DNA of 64,000 bases from Flavobacterium turcicum (GCF_011365745.1 NZ_JAAOBY010000004.1:189735-253734); one strand, 5' to 3'; shown: positions 46,421 to 55,953, counted from the first letter of the stretch. Notes: generated by a model from the sequence alone, not told the origin. A program made the numbers and translations.

Positions 46421-47593
46421 ATGAACGATCAAGAATTTGGTTTCGAAACCCAAGCCATACGCAATCAGTTAGAAAGAACACAATATTTAGAACATTCGGT
46501 GCCTTTGTACCTCACGTCTAGTTTTGTATTTGAAGATGCCGAAGACATGCGTGCCTCTTTTGCAGAAGAAAAAGACAGGAATATTTACAGTCGTTACAGC
46601 AACCCAAATAACAACGAATTTATTAGCAAAGTTTGCGCTATGGAAGGAGCAGCAGCTGGTTTTGCCTTTTCATCTGGTATGGCCGCGGTGTATTCTACTA
46701 TGGCTGCTCTATTAAGTTCAGGGGATCACATTGTTTCTTCGAGCAGTGTTTTTGGTGCCACGCATTCACTGTTTATTAATTATTTTCCAAAATGGAACAT
46801 ACAAACCTCGTATTTTGACATCAATCAACCCGAGACTATTGAAGGTTTGATTACGCCTGACACAAAAATTCTTTTTGCAGAGTCACCAACCAATCCTGCT
46901 GTTGATATTATTGATTTGGAATTGCTAGGAAATATTGCCAAAAAGCATAATTTAATTTTAATTATTGACAACTGTTTTGCAACGCCTTATTTGCAGCAAC
47001 CAATCAAATGGGGAGCGCATTTAGTGGTGCATTCTGCTACTAAATTAATGGACGGTCAAGGTCGCGTTTTGGGCGGAATAACCGTTGGCGATGCCGACTT
47101 GATTCAGAAAATCTATTTGTTTTCCCGACTTACAGGACCTTCTTTATCGCCTTTTAATGCGTGGGTGTTATCAAAAAGTTTAGAAACATTAGCCATTCGA
47201 TTGGACAGACATTGCGAAAATGCCTTAAAAGTAGCGGAGTTTTTAGAGAATCATCCTCAGGTGAATAAAGTGAAATATCCTTTTCTGAAATCGCATCCTC
47301 AATATGAAATTGCACAAAAGCAAATGAAGTTGGGTGGCAATATTGTTGCTTTTGAAATTAAAGGAGGATTAGAAGCTGGAAGAACTTTCCTAGATAAAAT
47401 TAAATTGTGTTCGCTTTCGCCAAATTTAGGAGATACCAGAACTATTGTTACGCATCCAGCTTCAACAACGCATAGTAAATTATCTGTCGAAGAACGTTTG
47501 GCGGTAAGTATTACCGATGGATTAGTGCGTGTTTCTGTAGGTTTAGAAACCGTAACTGATGTAATTGCCGATTTGGAGCAAGCGCTTTCGTAA
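46421..47593 (+). CDS. metZ: Trans-sulfuration PLP enzyme (O-succinyl/acetylhomoserine sulfhydrylase or cystathionine gamma-synthase)
   Basis: A 390-aa Cys/Met PLP-family enzyme: YSRYSNPNNNEF, FSSGMAAVYST, the PLP lysine in HSATKLMDGQGRVLGG (about residues 205-220), SLSPNLGDTRTIVTHPASTTH. It would attach sulfide or cysteine to an activated homoserine. Sequence features such as ATKLMDGQGR favour the MetZ group; cystathionine synthase cannot be excluded. It is a second route beside metY. The cysteine-operon regulator gene follows 101 bases later. Confidence 0.85.
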   Translation: MNDQEFGFETQAIRNQLERTQYLEHSVPLYLTSSFVFEDAEDMRASFAEEKDRNIYSRYSNPNNNEFISKVCAMEGAAAGFAFSSGMAAVYSTMAALLSSGDHIVSSSSVFGATHSLFINYFPKWNIQTSYFDINQPETIEGLITPDTKILFAESPTNPAVDIIDLELLGNIAKKHNLILIIDNCFATPYLQQPIKWGAHLVVHSATKLMDGQGRVLGGITVGDADLIQKIYLFSRLTGPSLSPFNAWVLSKSLETLAIRLDRHCENALKVAEFLENHPQVNKVKYPFLKSHPQYEIAQKQMKLGGNIVAFEIKGGLEAGRTFLDKIKLCSLSPNLGDTRTIVTHPASTTHSKLSVEERLAVSITDGLVRVSVGLETVTDVIADLEQALS

Positions 47594-47694
47594 CTGATAG
47601 ATTTGGGATTAACGATTTTAGATTGTAGTTTTGGTTCAAACAATGCAATGTTTCATAATTGCGAATCTTTTTAATACAATTCTAAAACAGTAAA

Positions 47695-48105
47695 ATGCTC
47701 TCAAAAAAAACAAAATACGGTATAAAAGCATTGACCTTTTTGGCGCGCCGAGAAGATCAAACTCCTGTTGCGATTGCAGATATTGCCAAATCTGAAAATA
47801 TCTCACTCAAATTTTTAGAGAGTATTTTATTGTTGTTGCGCCATTCTGGTTTTCTGGGAGCCAAAAAAGGAAAAGGCGGCGGTTATTATTTGATAAAAGA
47901 ACCGAAGGACATTAGCATGGCTAAAGTATATCGCATTCTGGAAGGGCCAATCGCCTTATTGCCGTGTGCCAGTCATAATTTTTACGAGCCTTGTGACGAT
48001 TGTACTGATGAAGCCACTTGCGCCGTTCGTAAATTAATGACCGAAGTGCGTGATAATACGCTTATGGTTTTGGAAAATAATAGTTTAGCTGATATTGCAT
48101 TTTAA
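47695..48105 (+). CDS. Rrf2 family transcriptional regulator (cysteine-type)
   Basis: 136 aa. Winged helix at about 1-75 (MLSKKTKYGIKALTFLARRE, ISLKFLESILLLLRHSGFLG, KGKGGGYYLIK), then dimerisation helix and four cysteines at C.9-C.2-C.5 spacing (PCASHNFYEPCDDCTDEATC). Rrf2 members sense Fe-S clusters (IscR, NsrR) or the cysteine synthase complex (CymR). The position directly ahead of the sulfate assimilation genes suggests it regulates them. The Cys cluster suggests a metal or Fe-S ligand rather than a CymR-type partner; this is inference. Confidence 0.88.
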   Translation: MLSKKTKYGIKALTFLARREDQTPVAIADIAKSENISLKFLESILLLLRHSGFLGAKKGKGGGYYLIKEPKDISMAKVYRILEGPIALLPCASHNFYEPCDDCTDEATCAVRKLMTEVRDNTLMVLENNSLADIAF

Positions 48106-48125
48106 GTTTTAATTAGAAATAATGT

Positions 48126-48184
48126 TTCGTAATTAAAGTAAATATATTATTTTTGCACAATAATCTAGTAACCCGATAGGGTAA
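48126..48184 (+). promoter_or_regulatory. Promoter and candidate operator of the sulfate assimilation operon
   Basis: TTC, 19 bases, TATTTTTG at 48148-48155 gives a start near 48160. The inverted repeat ACCC-GATA-GGGT at 48171-48182 lies at about +11, where a repressor would block elongation or initiation. The adjacent Rrf2 protein is the obvious candidate ligand; only one copy of the site was seen. Confidence 0.45.
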
Positions 48185-48219
48185 AAGTTTTTAAATTAAA
48201 TTTTGTTGAATTGAAAGGA

Positions 48220-49122
48220 ATGAATAAAGAATTAAAAGTGAATAATAATACCGAAAGCCCTGCAACAAGTTTTGTAGAGCGTTTATGGGTGCTCGTTCCT
48301 GCAATTTTGTTGATAGGATTATTGGCAACATTAGTGTACAACCACCATGATGAATTTTCAGTGGATGGCTTGATAGCTGGTTTTGATCAAGAGTTTTTAA
48401 TTTTTTTCTGTATTGGTGTATTTGCGCAATTAGTAGATGGAACGTTAGGAATGGGTTATGGAGCAACTTCAACTTCTTTTTTATTAGCGTACGGAATTCC
48501 GCCTGCCATCAGTAGTACAGGTGTTCACGTGGCTGAAATGTTTACAACAGGAGCGTCAGCCATTTCACATCATCGTTTTGGAAATATCAACAAAAAGCTA
48601 GTAAGGCATTTGTTAATTCCAGGTGTTTTGGGTTCTATTACAGGAGCGTATTTGTTGTCGGATGTGATTGATGGAGAAGTGATAAAACCATTCATCGCTT
48701 TGTACATGATTGGTTTGGCAGTAATCATTATTAGGAAAGCATTAAAAAAGAATCTGGTAAAAAAGAAAACTAAAAAATTAGGTATTCTGGCAACTTTTGG
48801 AGGTTTTATGGATGCTGTAGGAGGTGGAGGTTGGGGACCAATTGTGACTTCTACTTTATTAGGAAACGGGCGAAATCCAAGATATACAATTGGCTCAGTT
48901 AACGCGGCAGAATTTGCAGTAGCTTTTTCAAGTGGGGTAACATTTATGCTTTTTGGAGGTATTCAAGGATGGCAAGTAATTATTGGATTGATTTTAGGAG
49001 GCGTAATGGCAGCTCCATTAGCCGCATTTTTAGTGAATAAGATTCCAAGGAAATCAATGATGATATTAGTAGGTGTTTTAATTATTCTTTTGAGTTTAAA
49101 AACCTTATCAAAACTGCTGTAA
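48220..49122 (+). CDS. TauE/SafE family membrane transporter
   Basis: 300 aa with about eight hydrophobic segments and the two family repeats (VDGTLGMGYGATSTSFLLAYG and FMDAVGGGGWGPIVTSTLL). The family moves sulfite, sulfoacetate or other organosulfur anions. Position as first gene of the sulfate reduction run suggests a sulfate or sulfite permease here, since no other sulfate transporter is in the window. I use the ATG at 48220; a TTG three codons earlier is less likely. Confidence 0.88.
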   Translation: MNKELKVNNNTESPATSFVERLWVLVPAILLIGLLATLVYNHHDEFSVDGLIAGFDQEFLIFFCIGVFAQLVDGTLGMGYGATSTSFLLAYGIPPAISSTGVHVAEMFTTGASAISHHRFGNINKKLVRHLLIPGVLGSITGAYLLSDVIDGEVIKPFIALYMIGLAVIIIRKALKKNLVKKKTKKLGILATFGGFMDAVGGGGWGPIVTSTLLGNGRNPRYTIGSVNAAEFAVAFSSGVTFMLFGGIQGWQVIIGLILGGVMAAPLAAFLVNKIPRKSMMILVGVLIILLSLKTLSKLL

Positions 49123-49136
49123 AACGAAATAAGATT

Positions 49137-49838
49137 ATGAGTAAAGAATTAGTAGTGGCATTAGCAGAGTATACAAAGGACCTTAGTTTAGAGGAAACCT
49201 TTGTTTATTTAGCTGCCGAATATAAAGATAAAGTTGTTTTATCAACTTCTTTTGGTCAAGAAGACCAAGTAGTTACAGCAATGATTGCCAATAGTGGTGC
49301 TGAAATTCAAATTTTCACATTGGATACCGGTCGATTATTTCAAGAAACGTATGATGTTTTTCATAAAACTCAAAAGAAATACAACCAACATATCAAAGTA
49401 TTTTTTCCCGAGGCAGCAGCAGTAGAAAATTTACTGGAAACTAAAGGACCTAATAGTTTTTACGAATCGGTTGAGAATAGAAAAGAATGTTGCTCCATTC
49501 GAAAAGTAGTGCCTTTGCGCAAAGCTTTAAAAGGAAATTCAATATGGATCACTGGTTTGAGAGCAGAGCAATCCGAAAACAGAAATGATTTAGCACTATT
49601 TGAATACGATGCACATTTTGAAATTATCAAATTCAATCCACTCTTAAAATGGACTTTGAAAGAAGTAGAAGAGTATTTAGAAAAAAATAATGTACCACAA
49701 AATGCATTACACAAAAAAGGATTTGTAAGCATAGGTTGTGCACCTTGTACAAGAGCCATCACTCCCGATGAAGACATCAGAGCCGGACGATGGTGGTGGG
49801 AATCCAGTCATAAAGAATGCGGATTGCACCAAAAATAG
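49137..49838 (+). CDS. cysH: Adenylyl-sulfate (APS) reductase, thioredoxin-dependent
   Basis: 233 aa. Reduces activated sulfate to sulfite. The PP-loop-like STSFGQEDQV is followed by the paired-cysteine motif KECCSIRKVVPL (about residues 117-128), SIGCAPCTRAI (about 199-209) and the catalytic tail ECGLHQK. The CC...CxxC set binds a [4Fe-4S] cluster and marks an APS-using enzyme rather than the cluster-free PAPS type; consistent with this, no cysC (APS kinase) is present in the operon. Confidence 0.95.
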   Translation: MSKELVVALAEYTKDLSLEETFVYLAAEYKDKVVLSTSFGQEDQVVTAMIANSGAEIQIFTLDTGRLFQETYDVFHKTQKKYNQHIKVFFPEAAAVENLLETKGPNSFYESVENRKECCSIRKVVPLRKALKGNSIWITGLRAEQSENRNDLALFEYDAHFEIIKFNPLLKWTLKEVEEYLEKNNVPQNALHKKGFVSIGCAPCTRAITPDEDIRAGRWWWESSHKECGLHQK

Positions 49839-49948
49839 AATAAAGAAAGTAGAATAAAGAGAATAGAAAAAAAAATAATAGTGGTAAGATTTTCGTCGAG
49901 GTCACAACAACCTTCAACTTTAAACTTTAAACTCTTAAACTAAAAATA

Positions 49949-50848
49949 ATGAGTTCAGTATTAAAAACAAACGCTTTAGAAAGCGAAGCGATATACATTT
50001 TCAGAGAGGTAATTTCTCAGTTTGACAAACCGGTTTTGCTTTTTTCGGGCGGAAAAGATTCGATTACCTTAGTTCGCTTGGCGCAAAAAGCTTTTTTTCC
50101 GGCTAAAATTCCGTTCCCGTTGTTGCACGTAGACACAGGTCATAATTTTCCGGAAACCATTGAATTCAGAGACAAATTGGTGGCAGAACTAGGATTAGAA
50201 TTAATCGTTCGCAATGTACAAGACGCCATTGATCAAGGAAAAGTGGTTGAAGAAACCGGAAAATATTCTAGCAGAAATAGCTTGCAAACCACAACACTTT
50301 TAGATGCTATCGAAGAATTTAAATTTGATGCGTGTATTGGTGGAGCACGTCGTGACGAGGAAAAAGCCAGAGCCAAAGAGCGTATATTTTCGGTGCGTGA
50401 TGATTTTGGTCAATGGGACGAAAAAAATCAGCGTCCTGAATTATTCGATTTGTTAAACGGAAAAATAGAGAACGGTCAAAACGTACGCGTTTTTCCAATT
50501 TCGAACTGGACCGAGCTAGACGTGTGGAGTTATATCGAACAAGAGCAAATTGAAATTCCATCGATTTATTTTTCGCACAAGCGTAAAGTATTCTTACGTG
50601 ATGGAATGATTTGGTCTCACTCTCCATTTGTTTACCAAGAAGAAAACGAAGAAATCGTGGAACGTATTGTTCGTTTTAGAACGGTAGGTGACATGAGTTG
50701 TACCGCAGCAGTTGATTCTTACGCAGCAACAATCTCTGAAGTAGTGGGCGAAATTAGATCTTCAACAATTTCAGAAAGAGGCGCTAGAATTGACGACAAA
50801 CGTTCAGAAGCAGCGATGGAAAAAAGAAAACAACAAGGATACTTTTAG
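49949..50848 (+). CDS. cysD: Sulfate adenylyltransferase subunit 2
   Basis: A 299-aa PP-loop ATP pyrophosphatase subunit forming APS from sulfate and ATP with CysN. It has LLFSGGKDSITLVRLAQKAF (about residues 31-50), HVDTGHNFPETIEFRD, GGARRDEEKARAKERIFS and the C-terminal KRKQQGYF. The gap behind cysH is filled with AAACTTTAAAC-type spacer repeat. Confidence 0.97.
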   Translation: MSSVLKTNALESEAIYIFREVISQFDKPVLLFSGGKDSITLVRLAQKAFFPAKIPFPLLHVDTGHNFPETIEFRDKLVAELGLELIVRNVQDAIDQGKVVEETGKYSSRNSLQTTTLLDAIEEFKFDACIGGARRDEEKARAKERIFSVRDDFGQWDEKNQRPELFDLLNGKIENGQNVRVFPISNWTELDVWSYIEQEQIEIPSIYFSHKRKVFLRDGMIWSHSPFVYQEENEEIVERIVRFRTVGDMSCTAAVDSYAATISEVVGEIRSSTISERGARIDDKRSEAAMEKRKQQGYF

Positions 50849-50945
50849 AATACCAATTGAAAGATTTAAGGATTTAAAAATTAAAAGATTTAAGGTAAGG
50901 AGTTTTTAAAACTTGAAACTTTAAACCTGAAACAAAAATAGTAGA

Positions 50946-52190
50946 ATGGAAGTTTTAAAAATAGCAACAGCAGGAAGTGTAGATGACGGTAAGAGTACCT
51001 TAATTGGGAGGTTATTGTATGATACGCAATCGTTGACAACAGATAAATTAGAAGCAATAGAAAAAAGCAGCAAGCAAAAAGGATATGATTATTTAGATTT
51101 TTCTTTGGCTACAGACGGTTTAGTGGCCGAAAGAGAACAAGGAATTACCATTGATGTGGCGCATATTTATTTTTCGACAGCTAAAAAAAGTTATATCATT
51201 GCTGATACTCCTGGTCACGTTGAGTATACGCGAAACATGGTTACAGGAGCTTCTACTTCGCAAGTATCAATCATTTTAATTGATGCTCGTAAAGGTGTAA
51301 TTGAGCAAACCTACCGCCACTTTTTCATCAATAATTTATTGAGAGTAAAAGAGGTCATTGTGGCGATCAATAAAATGGATTTGGTGGATTATTCGGAAGA
51401 AGTTTTTAATAAAATCAAAGCGGATTTTGAAGCTTTAAATGCTAAAAGTACTTTCAAAGAACAAAACGTGAGTTACATTCCGTTAAGTGCTTTGACAGGT
51501 GATAATGTAGTAGAATCATTAGGAGGAATGCCTTGGTACCAAGGGCAAACCATTCTGGAGCATCTAGAGGCTTTAGAACCAGCTGATGTTTATGAAAAAG
51601 GAAAAGCGCGTTTCCCTGTTCAAACCGTAATCCGACCAAAAACAGAAGAATACCACGATTTTAGAGGCTATGCCGGAAAATTGTATGGCAATAATATCAA
51701 AGTGGGTGATACGGTAACGGTGCTGCCTTCTTTAACAGAATCAGTGGTGACAAATATTCACTTTTTTGACAAGCAATTTGAGGAAGCAACTGTGGGCTCT
51801 TCAATCACCATCGAATTAGGAAATGATATCAATGTGACCAGAGGCGACATGATTGTAAAATCATCTGAATTGCCAAAAGTAGAGAAAGATATCAACACCA
51901 CCGTATGCTGGATGGACACTAAAAAGCTAGTTCCTGGTGCTAAATATTATGTTCAACACAATACTAACAGAGTTTTAGCTAAGATTGACAGTGTGAAAAA
52001 TGTGATTGCAACTGATTTCTCCGGCACTACAGAAGCCTCTCAACTTGCCATCAACGAAATTGGCGAAGTAAACATTAAGTTGAGTAAAGCCATTTATTTT
52101 GATGCATACAACGATAATAAATCAAACGGAGCTTTCATCTTAATTGACGCAACAACCAACACAACAGCAGGAGTAGGATTTATAAAATAA
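50946..52190 (+). CDS. cysN: Sulfate adenylyltransferase subunit 1 (GTPase)
   Basis: A 414-aa EF-Tu-like GTPase that drives APS formation by CysD. The G motifs are intact: GSVDDGKSTLIGRLLYD (about 9-25), the switch II DTPGH (about 86-90) and NKMD. There is no fused C-terminal CysC kinase domain, agreeing with an APS-reductase pathway. Start ATG at 50946 after an A-rich leader. Confidence 0.96.
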   Translation: MEVLKIATAGSVDDGKSTLIGRLLYDTQSLTTDKLEAIEKSSKQKGYDYLDFSLATDGLVAEREQGITIDVAHIYFSTAKKSYIIADTPGHVEYTRNMVTGASTSQVSIILIDARKGVIEQTYRHFFINNLLRVKEVIVAINKMDLVDYSEEVFNKIKADFEALNAKSTFKEQNVSYIPLSALTGDNVVESLGGMPWYQGQTILEHLEALEPADVYEKGKARFPVQTVIRPKTEEYHDFRGYAGKLYGNNIKVGDTVTVLPSLTESVVTNIHFFDKQFEEATVGSSITIELGNDINVTRGDMIVKSSELPKVEKDINTTVCWMDTKKLVPGAKYYVQHNTNRVLAKIDSVKNVIATDFSGTTEASQLAINEIGEVNIKLSKAIYFDAYNDNKSNGAFILIDATTNTTAGVGFIK

Positions 52191-52194
52191 CCTT

Positions 52195-52285
52195 TAGCTA
52201 TTGGCTTTAAGCCTTCAGCAAAAATGTAAAATGAATTTCATAAACAGCTAACAGCCCAAAGCTAATAGCGAATAGCTTATAACAA
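52195..52285. repeat. Degenerate AGCTA-type spacer between cysN and sulfite reductase
   Basis: The gap repeats variations of TTAGCTATTGGCTTTAAGCC, AACAGCTAACAGCCC, AAAGCTAATAGCG and AATAGCTTATAAC. Nothing else is seen in it. Confidence 0.45.
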
Positions 52286-54376
52286 ATGGAAAGTTTTAGA
52301 ACCGAAATTGAAGATCCGATTGTTCAAAAAGATATAATCGATTTAGAAAGAAAAATTGCTTTATTCCGTGACGGAAAAATTGATGACGAGCGTTTTCGTA
52401 GTCTGCGATTAGCACGTGGTGTTTACGGGCAGCGTCAAGAAGGCGTGCAAATGATTCGTATCAAGTTGCCTTTTGGTAAAGTAACTAGCGAGCAACTCGT
52501 GCGCATCACAAAAGTTTCTGATGAGTATTCAACAGGGCGTTTGCACATTACAACACGTCAGGATATCCAAATTCATTATGTGAGTTTAGATAGAACACCG
52601 CAACTTTGGGCCGAGTTAGAAAAAGACGATGTTACCCTAAGAGAAGCTTGTGGAAACACAGTTCGAAATATTACCGCTAGTGAAACTGCAGGAATTGATC
52701 CAGAGGAACCTTTTGATGTGTCTCCGTATGCGCATGCGATGTTTCAGTTTTTCTTGAGAAATCCGGTTTGTCAAGAAATGGGACGTAAGTTCAAAATGTC
52801 GTTTTCGTCATCAGATAAAGATACGGGTTTGAGTTATTTACATGATTTAGGATTTATTCCAAAAATTGTAGACGGTATAAAAGGTTTCAAAGTAATGTTA
52901 GGCGGAGGTTTAGGTTCGCAACCGAGTCATGCTGAATTGCTGACAGAGTTTATTCCGGCCAATCAAATCATTCCAACAACCGAAGGGATTTTAAGAATTT
53001 TTGACCGCTACGGCGAAAGAGCCAAACGTTTAAAAGCACGTTTGAAATTTTTGTTGAAGGAAATAGGGAAAGACGAATTTTTACGATTGGTAGACGAAGA
53101 GAAAAAAGCCTTGTCTCACCAAACTGTTGAAATCGATACTACTGCTTTTGAGGGCCTTATTGCAGTGCCATTATTAGAAGTGCCAAAAGTCGAAATTGAA
53201 GATGTAGCAGCTTTTGAAGCTTGGAAAAAAACAAATGTAATTCCGCAAAAACAAGCGGGTTATGTGGCCGTCGGAATCAAAGTACAATTAGGCGATTTTT
53301 ATAAAGATAAAGCGAGGGCATTAGCGCATTTGATCAAAAATTATGCAGCAAACGAATTGCGTTTTACGTTGCGTCAAGATATTTTAATTCGTCACGTAAA
53401 AGAGGAAAACCTTCCTTTCTTTTACCAAGAATTAGCCAAATTAGATTTTGTAACCACAGGCTACAACACGATTGCTGATATTACAGCTTGTCCGGGTACG
53501 GATACGTGTAACTTAGGAATTGCGAGCAGTACCGGAATTGCGGTAGAGTTAGAACGTGTTTTAACTACTGAATATCCGCAGTACAGCAACAACCGTGAAA
53601 TTACTATTAAAATTAGTGGTTGTATGAATGCTTGCGGGCAACACAATATGGCCGAAATTGGTTTTCAAGGAATGTCAATCAATGCGGGTAAATTAGTAGC
53701 CCCAGCCTTGCAAGTTTTATTAGGAGGAGGAAATTTAGGAAATGGAAACGGAAGATTCTCTGATAAAGTAATCAAAATCCCGAGCCGAAGAGGACCAGAT
53801 GCTTTGCGATTGATTTTAAATGATTTCGAAGCCAATGCAAACGGACAATCGTTCTTGAATTATTATGACGCTCAAGGCGAAAAATATTTTTACGAATTTT
53901 TGAAACCATTAGCCGATGTAACCAATCTAACCGAAGCTGATTTTATTGACTGGGGAAATGCAGATAATTATGTAAAAGCAGTTGGGGTTGGAGAATGTGC
54001 GGGAGTTGTAATTGACTTGGTTGCAACCTTATTATTTGAAGCGAAAGAAAAATTGACTTTTGCACAAGAAGCTTTTGAAGATGCAAAATGGTCCGATGCA
54101 ATTTATTTGGCTTACGCTGGATTTGTCAATGGAGCCAAAGCATTATTACTTGCTGAAAACCAAAAAACAAACCACCAAGCGGGAATTATCGATTTGTTTG
54201 ATACTGTTTTTGTGGCTACAAATAGCATTCAATTGCAATCTTCTTTACGAGAACTTGTATATCAAATCAATCAAAATGAACCTTCTGCTGAATTTGCTAA
54301 AAAGTACATTCAAGATGCCATCGTGTTTTTTGATGCCATCGAAGCGTATAGAAATAAAGACTTAGCTAATGCTTAA
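52286..54376 (+). CDS. Ferredoxin-type sulfite/nitrite reductase fused to a HEPN domain
   Basis: 696 aa. Two ferrodoxin-like/NIR-SIR halves (about 35-290 and 300-550) bind siroheme and a [4Fe-4S] cluster through CPGTDTCNLG (about 402-411) and SGCMNACGQHN (about 447-457). The operon context (cysHDN, siroheme genes) makes sulfite reduction to sulfide the likely reaction. Residues about 580-696 are a helical HEPN domain (FAQEAFEDAKWSDAIYLAYA, NGAKALLLAENQ), an unusual C-terminal partner. It overlaps cobA by eight bases. Confidence 0.92.
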   Translation: MESFRTEIEDPIVQKDIIDLERKIALFRDGKIDDERFRSLRLARGVYGQRQEGVQMIRIKLPFGKVTSEQLVRITKVSDEYSTGRLHITTRQDIQIHYVSLDRTPQLWAELEKDDVTLREACGNTVRNITASETAGIDPEEPFDVSPYAHAMFQFFLRNPVCQEMGRKFKMSFSSSDKDTGLSYLHDLGFIPKIVDGIKGFKVMLGGGLGSQPSHAELLTEFIPANQIIPTTEGILRIFDRYGERAKRLKARLKFLLKEIGKDEFLRLVDEEKKALSHQTVEIDTTAFEGLIAVPLLEVPKVEIEDVAAFEAWKKTNVIPQKQAGYVAVGIKVQLGDFYKDKARALAHLIKNYAANELRFTLRQDILIRHVKEENLPFFYQELAKLDFVTTGYNTIADITACPGTDTCNLGIASSTGIAVELERVLTTEYPQYSNNREITIKISGCMNACGQHNMAEIGFQGMSINAGKLVAPALQVLLGGGNLGNGNGRFSDKVIKIPSRRGPDALRLILNDFEANANGQSFLNYYDAQGEKYFYEFLKPLADVTNLTEADFIDWGNADNYVKAVGVGECAGVVIDLVATLLFEAKEKLTFAQEAFEDAKWSDAIYLAYAGFVNGAKALLLAENQKTNHQAGIIDLFDTVFVATNSIQLQSSLRELVYQINQNEPSAEFAKKYIQDAIVFFDAIEAYRNKDLANA

Positions 54377-55142
54377 AAAGAAACAACCCATCGTAACACT
54401 AGTTGGTGCGGGTCCTGGAGATCCGGATTTACTGACGATCAAAGGTGCCAAAGCATTAGCAGAAGCGGATGTGGTATTGTACGACGCCCTAGCCAACGAG
54501 GAGATTTTTACGTATGCTCCCAAAAAAGCGATTAAGATTTTTGTAGGGAAACGCAAAGGCTGTCATGAATATTCGCAAGATCAAATCAACCAATTGATTG
54601 TAGACAATGCCTTAACGTACGGGCATGTGGTTCGACTAAAAGGAGGCGATCCTTTTATTTTTGGACGCGGAAGTGAAGAAATTGATTTTATAGAAAGTTT
54701 TGGTATACCTACATCGGTGGTGCCTGGAATTTCATCCTCGATTGCTGTTCCGGCTTATCAAGGGATTTCATTGACCAAAAGAGGCGTTTCTGAAAGTTTT
54801 TGGGTAATTACAGGTACAACTTCTTATCGAAAATTATCAAATGATGTGGCTTTGGCTGCACAATCATCAGCAACGGTGGTTATTTTAATGGGAATGAGCA
54901 AACTCACTCAGATTATCGATTTGTTCCAAAAAGAATCTAAAGGTGAAACACCGGTTGCCATTATTCAAAACGGAACTACCGCTCAGGAGAAAATTGGAGT
55001 TGGAACCATTAACACCATTGAGCAAGTGGTGGTGAAACAGCAATTAAGTTCGCCTGCCATTATCGTCATTGGCGAGGTGGTTAAAGAAAGCAATAAATTA
55101 AAAGGCTTTTACGAAGAATTTATAGCCAAAGAATTAAAATAA
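54369..55142 (+). CDS. cobA: Uroporphyrinogen-III C-methyltransferase
   Basis: 257 aa SUMT making precorrin-2 for siroheme, the cofactor of the upstream reductase. It contains VTLVGAGPGDPDLLTIKGAK (about residues 8-27), RLKGGDPFIFGRGSEE and VPGISSSIAVPAYQGISLT. It overlaps the reductase stop by eight bases, so the apoenzyme and its cofactor pathway are translationally linked. Confidence 0.96.
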   Translation: MLKKKQPIVTLVGAGPGDPDLLTIKGAKALAEADVVLYDALANEEIFTYAPKKAIKIFVGKRKGCHEYSQDQINQLIVDNALTYGHVVRLKGGDPFIFGRGSEEIDFIESFGIPTSVVPGISSSIAVPAYQGISLTKRGVSESFWVITGTTSYRKLSNDVALAAQSSATVVILMGMSKLTQIIDLFQKESKGETPVAIIQNGTTAQEKIGVGTINTIEQVVVKQQLSSPAIIVIGEVVKESNKLKGFYEEFIAKELK

Positions 55143-55144
55143 AA

Positions 55145-55723
55145 GTGGAAAGAAACGAATTATATCCTATTTTTTTAAAATTACACAACCTCAATGTGCT
55201 CATTGTGGGCGGCGGAAATGTGGGTTTAGAAAAACTATCGTTTCTGTTGAAATCCAGTCCCAATGCCAATGTTGAGGTAGTGGCACCTTGGTTTTTGCCA
55301 GAGTTAGAAACCTTGGCGGCAAGTCACCCAACAGTGAAGTTGACCTATAAAAAATTCAATCGCTGGATGCTCCGTAAACGCCACATGGTGATTGCCTGCA
55401 CCGATGATTTGAAGGTGAACAAGAGGATTTATGATTTGTCCCGAAAAAGATATTTGATTTGTAATATTGCTGATACACCGCCTTTGTGTGATTATTATTT
55501 GGGCGGAATTGTAACCAAAGGGAATGTGAAAATTGCCATTTCAACCAACGGGAAATCACCCACTACAGCCAAACGATTGCGAGAGTTTTTTGAAGAAATA
55601 ATTCCAGACGATATCAATAAAATGGTCGAAAACCTCAATGAATATCGAAAAACACTGAAAGGTAATTTTGAGGAAAAAGTTCAAAAAATGAATGAAATCA
55701 CAGAGACGCTCAAAGCAAAGTAA
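55145..55723 (+). CDS. Precorrin-2 dehydrogenase / sirohydrochlorin ferrochelatase (CysG N-terminal type)
   Basis: 192 aa. NAD-binding GxGxxG in NVLIVGGGNVGLEKLSFLL (about residues 14-32), the CNIADTPPLCDYYLGGIV region and ISTNGKSPTTAKRLREFFE. It oxidises precorrin-2 and may insert iron to give siroheme. It starts with GTG two bases after cobA. The length equals the dehydrogenase domain of CysG without the SUMT half, which cobA supplies. Confidence 0.93.
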   Translation: MERNELYPIFLKLHNLNVLIVGGGNVGLEKLSFLLKSSPNANVEVVAPWFLPELETLAASHPTVKLTYKKFNRWMLRKRHMVIACTDDLKVNKRIYDLSRKRYLICNIADTPPLCDYYLGGIVTKGNVKIAISTNGKSPTTAKRLREFFEEIIPDDINKMVENLNEYRKTLKGNFEEKVQKMNEITETLKAK

Positions 55724-55854
55724 GCACAAGACACAATCTTAAGTTCATAGAAAAAAGCTAAGATGTAATAGTTCTTAATAATCAGTTTCTGTTTTTTTAA
55801 CTAAACAGAATGGTGATATTTGTACTCAATTCAAAATAAAAGTATTGAGCTCCT

Positions 55855-55880
55855 AGGTTCAATACGATAACACATAGAAA
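55855..55880. other. Hairpin in the gap before the ferredoxin-NADP reductase gene
   Basis: The 230-base gap 55724-55953 contains the hairpin GTATTGA / TCAATAC around CTCCTAGG and a GATATTTG box upstream near 55815. It could be a 5' leader element; there is no T run, so it is not a terminator. Confidence 0.3.
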
Positions 55881-55953
55881 CACAATTAACAATTTCCATA
55901 ACAGCCGACAATTACAACTGAAGGCAAAACATAGGATACTAAATTAAATCAAA

